From NCBI GenBank assembly GCA_003503535.1, contig DOCI01000326.1:1-8115 (forward strand): a stretch of DNA of 8,115 bases. The letters are read 5' to 3'. The notes below the pieces were generated by a model, which saw nothing but the letters and a program-made list of their open reading frames with translations, did no database searches and was not told where the DNA came from. The DNA is from Planctomycetaceae bacterium (GTDB taxonomy: Bacteria > Planctomycetota > Planctomycetia > Planctomycetales > Planctomycetaceae). A program made the translations under genes and the position numbers. This document shows positions 1 through 6,127 of this stretch, piece after piece. Within the stretch, counting starts at the first letter, position 1. Each line of letters starts with the position of its first letter.

Positions 1-196
1 GTCAATCAAAACCGAACCGCCCTCGCACGGAAACGGATCTTGTCCCGCGATCCCAAAGGGATCCTCGCATTACTCGAACAATGGAAAAAGCCTGAAATGG
101 TCGTCGAAGCAACTGCCAGTTACGAAAAGTTTGCTCAGCTCGCCGGTCCGCAATAGCGACAAGCTCTATGCCCAGGCGCTGGCCGCGTTTCTTGTC
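1..196 (+). pseudogene. IS110-family transposase remnant (N-terminal DEDD region)
   Basis: This is the decayed N-terminal part of an IS110-type transposase; its 5' end lies outside the window. Frame 1 reads to a stop at 154-156 and contains VVEATASYE, the second block of the IS110 DEDD nuclease domain, with the acidic Glu at 106-108. The reading then resumes in frame 2 from about 149 as RNSDKLYAQALAAFL, matching the family's usual K-S-D-K-L-D-A-Q-x-L-A-E-F-L block. In intact relatives, as I recall them, about 38 residues separate the Glu from the first of these Asp residues; here only 52 bases do. About 60 bases are therefore missing, which explains the frame change. The last catalytic Asp of that block is replaced by Tyr (TAT, 167-169). 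Similarity fades after about 196. Family assignment is from motif recognition only. Confidence 0.75.
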
Positions 197-204
197 CAAG
201 AGAT

Positions 205-276
205 TTCAGGTGAATCAACTTCGTATGTCAAATACTGTCTGACATGATCAATCCTGATCGGAGTTCTTCAGGTGAA
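205..276. repeat. 10-bp direct repeat TTCAGGTGAA, two exact copies
   Basis: TTCAGGTGAA occurs at 205-214 and again at 267-276. The first copy lies just past the end of recognisable transposase coding sequence. CATGATC follows both copies at different distances (243-249 and 281-287). This may mark a small duplication during decay of the element, or be chance. IS110 elements do not usually make long target duplications, so a simple target-site reading is not favoured. Confidence 0.4.
225..245. repeat. Short inverted repeat ATGTCA / TGACAT
   Basis: ATGTCA at 225-230 pairs with TGACAT at 240-245 across a 9-base loop, and a T-G wobble could extend it by one pair. There is no T-tract after it, so it is not a clear terminator. 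It lies close to the edge of the transposase remnant and could be part of the element's old end. Function unknown. Confidence 0.3.
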
Positions 277-316
277 GTGGCATGATCCGCTGTGTCGACC
301 AGAATGCGATATTTTT

Positions 317-346
317 ATCTGTGCTGATCCGTGCCTATCTGTGGTT
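317..346 (+). repeat. Three tandem 10-bp units, ATCYGTGNNN
   Basis: Three successive units start exactly 10 bases apart: ATCTGTGCTG (317-326), ATCCGTGCCT (327-336) and ATCTGTGGTT (337-346). The first seven bases are ATCYGTG in all three and the last three vary. The block is in non-coding DNA, with T-rich sequence just before it (TTTTT around 312) and after it (TTCTTTTT around 345). From memory, similar short phrases occur in intergenic DNA of many environmental bacteria, so this may be one copy of a dispersed small repeat; the window itself shows only this copy. Confidence 0.55.
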
Positions 347-403
347 CTTTTTCATAATTTGAATTTTGCACTTGTTCAGTTACCAGAGCATATTTAGAAA
401 TCA

Positions 404-454
404 CCTGCAGTGTTCAGCAGGAGCAAACACAGCGATTTAGGACATTTGGTGTCC
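404..454. other. Two small hairpins downstream of the creatininase gene
   Basis: CCTGC (404-408) pairs with GCAGG (417-421) across an 8-base loop, and GGACA (440-444) pairs with TGTCC (450-454) across a 5-base loop. Both lie beyond the stop of the minus-strand creatininase gene and could slow or end its transcription. Neither is followed on the minus strand by a run of T, so they do not meet the usual test for an intrinsic terminator. CAGTTACCA occurs on both sides of the pair (377-385 and 464-472). Confidence 0.25.
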
Positions 455-501
455 ATGCGACTGCAGTTACCATTGAAAAATGGCTAATCATTGGACTCTC
501 A

Positions 502-1266
502 TTAACAGAACTCGTCGTACGACGTCCCCAGTTTTTGTTGGAGAAGTTTTTGAACGGTCGACTCCAGTCTTTTTACGATTCCTTCCATCAGCACTTTACC
601 TTTTTCAACTGTCGCCAGATCCGGTCGCCCCGTGCATCCCTGTCGTGTTCGCTGCTTCATATCTCGCGAGACGAATAGTCCGTCTAACTCATCAGGAATA
701 AGTTCTCCCGCATTGGCAATGAGATCCTGCTGAACCAGTTCGGGACGCAAGTGCATGATCAATGATGTCTCAAATTCACAGGCGTGGCCAACGAACTTAT
801 GATCTCCTGTCAGCGTTTCGTCGATCAGGTCTGAAGCACTTGCCCAGTAAGAACCACCTGCAAGCAATGCTTCTGGAAACTCTAACTGAAGTTGACGCAA
901 CGCGACTTTGAGGGGATCAATATTGCCCCCATGCCCGTTAAGAAACAGTACTCTGCGGAATCCATCCTGTAGAACTGACCGAGCGATGTCCTGCAGCAAC
1001 TCCATGTAATTCGTCAAACAAGTATCAAGCGTGGCCCCAAGACGCAAGTGATGTGCACTGGCTCCCAGCCAGAGCGTAGGAGCGAGCAGAATGCTATCTG
1101 ATAAACGCCCCTCAAGTAATTCTGCAATCGCAGTACAGATGATGGTATCTGTCCCTGTCGGTAAATGTGGACCGTGTTGTTCAACGGCAGCGATTGGAAT
1201 AATGACCAATGTTTCACCACGCTCCACCTCAGCCAGTTGAGGAGATGTCATCTCTGCAAATTTCAT
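502..1266 (-). CDS. Creatininase-family metal-dependent amidohydrolase
   Basis: Predicted cytoplasmic hydrolase of the creatininase superfamily, whose members cut cyclic or linear amide bonds using two divalent metals. At 254 residues it has normal family length. Near the N-terminus, AVEQHGPHLPTGTD supplies Glu29, His31 and Asp40 of the E-x-H...D metal site. LNGHGGN supplies His112, and GHACEFETS (about 160-168) supplies His161, Glu164 and Glu166. True creatininase has NGHxEN with an extra Glu two residues after the His; here it is NGHGGN, as in other branches, so creatinine hydrolysis should not be assumed. I chose the ATG at 1264-1266 because family homology starts at MKFAEM and a GGAAA lies shortly upstream; the ATG at 1347 would add 27 residues that do not look like the family and has no ribosome site. 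No signal peptide. It is transcribed away from the symporter operon and could process an amide-bearing product, but its substrate is unknown. Confidence 0.9.
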   Translation of the reverse strand: MKFAEMTSPQLAEVERGETLVIIPIAAVEQHGPHLPTGTDTIICTAIAELLEGRLSDSILLAPTLWLGASAHHLRLGATLDTCLTNYMELLQDIARSVLQDGFRRVLFLNGHGGNIDPLKVALRQLQLEFPEALLAGGSYWASASDLIDETLTGDHKFVGHACEFETSLIMHLRPELVQQDLIANAGELIPDELDGLFVSRDMKQRTRQGCTGRPDLATVEKGKVLMEGIVKRLESTVQKLLQQKLGTSYDEFC

Positions 1267-1543
1267 AGATTGTTTCCAATTCGATCGTTCTGTTTCACTG
1301 GTGACTTTATGATGCCTGAGTATGACAAACGCATTCCCCTGATCCATCAGTCTTTGCTTTGTGCAGCCAATTTACAAGCCGCGGCCAATTCTCGACAACA
1401 GACACTGACGTTCATCATTCAATTTGCATTTGTAGTAATTTCAGAATGCCAGGGATTATTCTCCTCACAGACTCGACACTGGCTCCTCTCATCGCCAAGA
1501 ATCTATAACAGACTTGTTTACCTCCAAGAACGCGGGCAACTCC
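1267..1543. promoter_or_regulatory. Divergent intergenic region between creatininase and symporter genes
   Basis: About 277 bp separate two divergent starts, so promoters for both the creatininase gene and the symporter-sialidase-sulfatase series should lie here. The best single element is TATAAC at 1504-1509, a -10-like hexamer that would start transcription about 28 bases before the symporter ATG. No good -35 sits 16-18 bases before it, and bacteria of this type may not follow the E. coli consensus. Small repeats such as CTCGACA (1391-1397 and 1472-1478) are present but too short to call an operator. No riboswitch or attenuator is recognisable. Confidence 0.35.
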
Positions 1544-3085
1544 ATGCATCCTCTCGATTTCGCTGCTGTCTTTTTCTATCTCGCTTCCATGCTTGCAATG
1601 GGGATGTTTTTTGGGCGCAATCAGTCGCGAGAGGAATTCTTCGTCGCCAGACGAACCATGGGCTGGCTCCCCGTCGGCTTAAGTGTGATGGCGACTCTGT
1701 TTTCTTCAAACAGTTTTGTCTTCTATCCCTCAGCAGCCTTTGGAGACAGCCTGCGTATTGGATTATCGCTGATCTCCTTCGCTTTAATGACACCGGTCGT
1801 CATCTGGATTTTCATTCCAGTATATTCTCGTCTCAAGTTGGAAACCGCTTATGAGTACCTGGAATTACGCTTTGATGTCGCCGTGCGCACACTGGCCAGT
1901 GGATTGTTTATTCTGCTGCGAATTGGCTGGATGGCCTCGGCGACATATGCCGCATCGGTCGTCGTTGCCAGTGTCACTGGTCTCCCTCAGACTGGCGTGA
2001 TCATCGGCTTGGGGGTTGTCTCGGTCTCTTACACGATGGTCGGTGGGCTTCGAGCTGTGATGTGGACTGATGTTATTCAGTTCTTTGTGTTCGCTATCAC
2101 AATATTAGCCACCCTGATTCTGATTGTCTTTTTATCAAACTCAGGCCCTTTGGAGATTTTTGAGACTTATTTCTCGGGAAGAGAAAACCTGATTTTCGAT
2201 TTCACCCCATCAATGACATTACCATATGGCAGCTGGGTGATTTTGATCGGTATCTTTCTGGAAGCGGCGTCCGCATTCGGAGTCGATCAAGTGGCCGTGC
2301 AACGATATCTCTCCGCGCGAAACGAGCGAACCTCTCAGTGGGGTGCGCTGGTCAATCTGATTGGTATGTGGATCGTCATGCCAGGTTTGCTGCTCATTGG
2401 GGTGGGCCTGTATGCCTACTTTACACAATTCCCAGAACAACTCGGCGATGGAACACTCACACAAATCCTGCAGAACGACCCCCATATTGCTGACCGTGCC
2501 TTACCGGAGTTTGTCAGAATGAATTTCCCTCCGGGTCTCGCTGGACTATTTCTGGCCGCACTGATGGCAGCCATTATGTCCAGCATCGATTCGGGAGTTC
2601 ACTCGGTCTCGACGGCTCTCATCGTTGATTTCCGGGATCGCTTATTCCCTCGACTTCGACCAAAAAACGAAACGCACGAAATTCGCTGGATTCGAACTCT
2701 GGTCATTATCATCGGGACGATATCAATCGCACTTGCGTGTTTCGTCGGTCCGCTGGGAAATGTTTTCGACGTCGCTAAAAAATTGACGGCCGCCTTCGGT
2801 GGGCCTCTGCTCGCGATATTCGTCCTCGCATTCTTTTCACGCAGAGCAAGCTCAGCAGCAGTGCTATTCAGCGTCTCGCTGGCAACGATTTTGACACTGA
2901 TTCTGATGTATACACAAAACTGGTTCTCGATCTGGTATTGGCCAATTGGATTTGGTACAGCAATGGTTTTAGGCTATGGAATGAGTTTTATTCTCTCCTT
3001 ATGCTATGGTATTCAACCAACGGCCTTCACCTACTGGCAAATTATGAAATCTAAGCCACACAAGGTCGCAGAGTCACAGCAATAA
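1544..3085 (+). CDS. Sodium:solute symporter (SSS family) of the inner membrane
   Basis: Na+-driven importer of 513 residues, the usual SSS length, with about 13 hydrophobic segments (roughly 5-23, 42-62, 72-94, 116-137, 150-167, 177-197, 229-247, 270-292, 330-350, 383-402, 412-431, 437-456, 466-488). Family signatures include the GRNQSREEFFVARRTMGW entry after the first helix, GGLRAVMWTDVIQ (Asp176) and AAIMSSIDS. Aligned by eye with vSGLT, the Na2 site is kept as Ala50, Phe53, Ala343, Ser346 and Ser347. Substrate residues do not decide the cargo: Ser54 and Ser57 resemble positions recalled for the sialate symporter SiaT, but Leu52 and Leu76 fall where SiaT has Thr and Gln, and Arg126 is three residues from the expected carboxylate-binding Arg. 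I use ATG 1544 because the first helix follows at once; the in-frame TTG at 1514 is less likely. The sialidase-fusion gene follows after 43 bp. Confidence 0.92.
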   Translation: MHPLDFAAVFFYLASMLAMGMFFGRNQSREEFFVARRTMGWLPVGLSVMATLFSSNSFVFYPSAAFGDSLRIGLSLISFALMTPVVIWIFIPVYSRLKLETAYEYLELRFDVAVRTLASGLFILLRIGWMASATYAASVVVASVTGLPQTGVIIGLGVVSVSYTMVGGLRAVMWTDVIQFFVFAITILATLILIVFLSNSGPLEIFETYFSGRENLIFDFTPSMTLPYGSWVILIGIFLEAASAFGVDQVAVQRYLSARNERTSQWGALVNLIGMWIVMPGLLLIGVGLYAYFTQFPEQLGDGTLTQILQNDPHIADRALPEFVRMNFPPGLAGLFLAALMAAIMSSIDSGVHSVSTALIVDFRDRLFPRLRPKNETHEIRWIRTLVIIIGTISIALACFVGPLGNVFDVAKKLTAAFGGPLLAIFVLAFFSRRASSAAVLFSVSLATILTLILMYTQNWFSIWYWPIGFGTAMVLGYGMSFILSLCYGIQPTAFTYWQIMKSKPHKVAESQQ

Positions 3086-3112
3086 CGTTCAGACTATCGT
3101 CAATAACGCTCA
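3080..3112 (+). repeat. 12-bp near-direct repeat CAATAACGYTCA, 21-bp spacing
   Basis: CAATAACGTTCA (3080-3091) and CAATAACGCTCA (3101-3112) differ at one base and start 21 bp apart, two turns of the DNA helix. The first copy includes the symporter stop codon (3083-3085); the second ends just before the ribosome site of the sialidase-fusion gene. It could be a local duplication in the spacer, an operator, or part of an RNA structure governing translation of the second gene. The role is not shown by sequence alone. Confidence 0.5.
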
Positions 3113-3115
3113 ATC

Positions 3116-3120
3116 GAGGA
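3116..3120 (+). promoter_or_regulatory. Shine-Dalgarno GAGGA for the sialidase-oxidoreductase gene
   Basis: GAGGA lies 8 bases before the ATG at 3129. This is the clearest ribosome site in the window and it fixes the start of the fusion protein, so that the N-terminal hydrophobic export segment is included. The sulfatase and creatininase genes have only weak purine stretches at the same place. Confidence 0.65.
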
Positions 3121-3128
3121 TAGAAATA

Positions 3129-6062
3129 ATGCACCAAACAGCTATGCGATGCTCGCTGATTCTCATCGCAATAATCATCACGAACATTTGTCTTCATCAA
3201 AATGATGTCATTGCCGATGATGCGAATGAGCCGATTAAGATCGATCTGTTTGAAGCCGGTCACGGAGGCTACAAGCTCTATCGAATCCCTGGCATTGTCG
3301 TCACCAAAAATGGAACGGTGCTGGTGTACTGTGAAGCTCGCAAGAGCGATTCGGGCGACTGGGGACAGATCGATGTGCTGATGCGTCGAAGTACCGATGG
3401 CGGTAAAACCTGGCCCCCTCGTCAGCAGATTATCCATATGGAAGGCAACTTGCCGATCAATCCGGTCGCCGCTGCTCAAAACCTTGATCAACCGGGTGAG
3501 AACACTGTTAATAATCCGGTCGCAATTGTAGACCATGAAACTGGAACCGTACATTTCCTCTATTGCCTGGAATATATGCGATGCTTCTACATGCGAAGCG
3601 AAGACGATGGCGCGTCGTGGAGTAAGCCAGTCGAAATCACATCGTCTTTTGAAGACTTTCGCCCGGAATATGATTGGAAGGTGCTTGCGACGGGACCAGC
3701 TCACGGCATTCAATTGACACGAGGGCCGCATCGCGGTCGGCTGGTCGTTCCGGTGTGGTTGTCTCTGGGAACTGGTGGTCACGCTCATCGTCCCTCGGTG
3801 ACTGCAACCATTTACAGTGATGACCATGGCAAAACATGGCAGCGAGGTGAGATCGCAGTGCCCGATACTCCCGAGTTTGTCTCTCCCAACGAAACCGCTA
3901 TTGTTCAATTGGACGACGGTCGTGTGATGCTGAATTCGCGGACGGAATCAAAACAGCATCGACGTGTTATCACAACCAGCCCTGATGGTGCAACGAACTG
4001 GTCCGAGCCGAAATTTGACAACGCGTTGCTTGAACCAATCTGCATGAGCGGACTGGTTCGAGTTAGAGAACCTCAGGGAAATGCACCTGGAATTCTTGCT
4101 TTCTCTAATCCCGATAACTTGACTCGGCAAGACGGTAAGGAAATTCTCGGCAAAAGTCGCGATCGAAAAAATGTTTCGATCAAACTGAGTTACGATGAGG
4201 GAAAGACATGGCCCGTCAAGCGGACACTGGAAAAAGGCTTCAGCGGCTACAGCGACCTGGCAGCTCTTCCCGATGGGACAATCCTCTGTTTCTACGAACG
4301 GGGCAGTACGGATGGAAAAAGCAATTACCGAACGGGCTTGCTCACAGTGGCTCTCTTTGACGAAACCTGGGTTAGAGGTGGAAATCCAAAGGAGAATCGT
4401 GCTTCTCAATTTAACGAAACGATAAAAGCTGACATCTGTGTTTATGGAGGCACCTCAGGCGGTGTCGTTGCTGCGGTCCAGGCAGCTCGAATGGGAAAAC
4501 ACGTCGTGTTGATAGAGCCGGGATTGCATCTCGGCGGAATGACCAGTGGCGGATTGAGTGCCGTTGATATTGGAGATCCCCGCAGTGTCGGTGGACTTGC
4601 CCGTGAGTATTTCACTCGGCTGGTTGCCAGTTATGGAAAACAGTTGAACTGGGGAGAAGCCTTTCAAGGACATGGTGGCCCGGCTACCGGTGGTGCTTAT
4701 TCCATTGAGCCCCATGTCGCCGAACGGGTTTTTGAGGAAATGGTTCAAGAAGCAGGTGTTACTGTTTTAAAAAATGCACAACTCAAATCCGTCAATAAAA
4801 ACGGCTCTCTTATTCAGGAGCTCACTCTTAAAGATGGCCGAACGATTCGAGCAAAGATGTATCTTGATACAACCTATGAGGGCGACTTGATGGCTGCGGC
4901 TGATGTGAGTTACACATTAATACGCGAAGGAAACGATCAGTACGGCGAGAAATACAATGGCATCCACTACACAGATAAATACAAACCCAGACTCAATCAT
5001 CTGAAGCCCGGCTCCAATGGACGAGTCCCTGGCGGACAGGGTGTGTGGGATCGCGACTTTCCACTCGATCCCTTCGTCATTAAAGGCGTTCCCTCCAGCG
5101 GTCTATTACCACTCATTAATGAAGGTGAGCCGGGGGTCCAGGGGAAATCTGCCCCTGGTATCATGGCCTATTGCTTTCGACTTTGTCTCAGCACAGCCGA
5201 CGATCGACTGCCGATCTCTCCACCTCCCAACTACAATGCGAAACAATACGAACTGGTCGTCCGCTTTATTGAAGCATGCGAAGCCATAGGCGATGACATG
5301 GACCTGCGCTGGTTCAGTAAACACGATCCCCTTCCAAACAATAAATGGGATTTCAACACCGCAACTTTTGGTGGCAATCTCCCAGGAGCCAGCTGGGAGT
5401 GGCCGGAAGCAAGTTATGAGCGACGTGTGGAAATCGCTCGGGAGATCGAAAATTATCATCGTGGGCTCCTGTACTTCCTGGCAACCGATCCCCGAGTTCC
5501 GGAGAAAGTCCGCAGTGACATGCAACGTTTTGGTCTTCCCAAAGATGAGTTCCCGGATACGAACGGATGGCCTCATCAACTTTACATCCGAGAGGGACGT
5601 CGCATGGTCAGCGATCTTGTGCTGACTGAAAATCACACGTTCGGACGCATGACCGCACCACATTCGATCGGATTAGGTTCCTATGGGACCGACGTGCACG
5701 AGATCCGACGTATTGTTAAAGACGGAGTAGTCACTCGCGAAGGCAAAGTCGCGGGCGGCCGGGGTGGGTTTGGCCCCTACCAGATTGGCTATGGAGCGAT
5801 TGTTCCCAAAGCGGAGGAGTGCGAGAATCTGTTCGTGACGTTTGCCTTATCGGCAAGTCATACAGCATTTGCCAGCATACGGATGGAACCTGTTTTCATG
5901 GTCACCAGCCAGTCAGCTGCGACAGCGGCATGTCTGGCGATAGAAGAGAATGTTCCCGTGCAGGATGTGAATTACGACCATCTCAAAGATCAATTATTAA
6001 CCGATGGGCAGGTTCTGCAATGGCCATTGATTTCGGCTCCTGCTGGTAAGACCAAGAGATAG
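3129..6062 (+). CDS. Exported GH33-like sialidase fused to an FAD-dependent oxidoreductase
   Basis: Two-domain protein of 977 residues. A Sec-like signal peptide (Arg7, hydrophobic 9-21, possible cleavage near Ala29) precedes a six-bladed sialidase domain (about 35-415) with YRIP (Arg52), acid/base candidate Asp77 (25 residues after Arg52, as in known sialidases), Glu255, Arg271, Arg346 or Arg344, and the GYSDL nucleophile Tyr374. Asp-boxes begin at 88, 157, 230, 284 (variant) and 354. Release of terminal sialic acid is the expected reaction; hydrolytic or 2,7-anhydro product cannot be told. After a linker (416-432) comes a PF12831-type FAD domain: dinucleotide fold at 434-463 (GGTSGG, ending at Glu463), LGGMTSGGL, and a C-terminal block GGRGGFGPYQIGYGA to SHTAFASIRMEP (877-920). 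Both domains look full length and the frame is open throughout. The oxidoreductase substrate is unknown; a sugar is a guess from context. Confidence 0.93.
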   Translation: MHQTAMRCSLILIAIIITNICLHQNDVIADDANEPIKIDLFEAGHGGYKLYRIPGIVVTKNGTVLVYCEARKSDSGDWGQIDVLMRRSTDGGKTWPPRQQIIHMEGNLPINPVAAAQNLDQPGENTVNNPVAIVDHETGTVHFLYCLEYMRCFYMRSEDDGASWSKPVEITSSFEDFRPEYDWKVLATGPAHGIQLTRGPHRGRLVVPVWLSLGTGGHAHRPSVTATIYSDDHGKTWQRGEIAVPDTPEFVSPNETAIVQLDDGRVMLNSRTESKQHRRVITTSPDGATNWSEPKFDNALLEPICMSGLVRVREPQGNAPGILAFSNPDNLTRQDGKEILGKSRDRKNVSIKLSYDEGKTWPVKRTLEKGFSGYSDLAALPDGTILCFYERGSTDGKSNYRTGLLTVALFDETWVRGGNPKENRASQFNETIKADICVYGGTSGGVVAAVQAARMGKHVVLIEPGLHLGGMTSGGLSAVDIGDPRSVGGLAREYFTRLVASYGKQLNWGEAFQGHGGPATGGAYSIEPHVAERVFEEMVQEAGVTVLKNAQLKSVNKNGSLIQELTLKDGRTIRAKMYLDTTYEGDLMAAADVSYTLIREGNDQYGEKYNGIHYTDKYKPRLNHLKPGSNGRVPGGQGVWDRDFPLDPFVIKGVPSSGLLPLINEGEPGVQGKSAPGIMAYCFRLCLSTADDRLPISPPPNYNAKQYELVVRFIEACEAIGDDMDLRWFSKHDPLPNNKWDFNTATFGGNLPGASWEWPEASYERRVEIAREIENYHRGLLYFLATDPRVPEKVRSDMQRFGLPKDEFPDTNGWPHQLYIREGRRMVSDLVLTENHTFGRMTAPHSIGLGSYGTDVHEIRRIVKDGVVTREGKVAGGRGGFGPYQIGYGAIVPKAEECENLFVTFALSASHTAFASIRMEPVFMVTSQSAATAACLAIEENVPVQDVNYDHLKDQLLTDGQVLQWPLISAPAGKTKR

Positions 6063-6127
6063 TCCTATTTTACATGAACTGCAGAATCTCTTCCTGCAAG
6101 AATGCATTATAAATCGAAAGTAGAAAT

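Larger units (their letters stand above)
197..501. other. Non-coding stretch between the transposase remnant and the creatininase gene
   Basis: I see no convincing gene here. The stretch begins where IS110 similarity ends and runs to the stop of the minus-strand amidohydrolase. It holds a 10-bp direct repeat (205-214, 267-276), a 6-bp-stem inverted repeat (225-245), a three-unit 10-bp repeat (317-346), a 9-bp direct repeat (377-385, 464-472) and two perfect 5-bp hairpins (404-421, 440-454). This density of small repeats next to a dead mobile element fits a decayed insertion region rather than a conserved regulatory region. Confidence 0.6.

Noticed and set aside
480..701. Plus-strand open frame of 73 codons
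   Set aside because: It is almost wholly antisense to the C-terminal part of the creatininase gene and has no ribosome site or recognisable product.
1300..1328. TTGTCA with a TAAAGT-like hexamer on the minus strand as a creatininase promoter
   Set aside because: The spacer is only about 13 bases, too short for a standard sigma-70 promoter.
1267..1347. 27-residue N-terminal extension of the creatininase-family protein
   Set aside because: It does not resemble the family, has no ribosome site, and ATG 1264-1266 places the conserved N-terminus correctly.
1514..1543. Ten-residue TTG-start extension of the symporter
   Set aside because: The added residues are polar and precede a natural ATG directly before the first membrane helix; TTG is the weaker choice, though neither start has a strong ribosome site.
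1165..1854. Long plus-strand open frame (229 codons) across the divergent region
   Set aside because: It overlaps the creatininase gene and the symporter start in another frame, has no recognisable domain, and its product is Cys- and Arg-rich without pattern.
3051..3908. Minus-strand open frame of 285 codons
   Set aside because: It is antisense to the well-supported sialidase domain, with no family resemblance in its translation.
5106..5663. Minus-strand open frame of 185 codons
   Set aside because: It lies antisense to the FAD domain, whose conserved motifs explain the sequence.
6063..6127. TGCAG/CTGCA inverted repeat as a terminator between fusion and sulfatase genes
   Set aside because: The stem is only five pairs with a 9-base loop and no T-run follows, so it does not support transcription stopping there.
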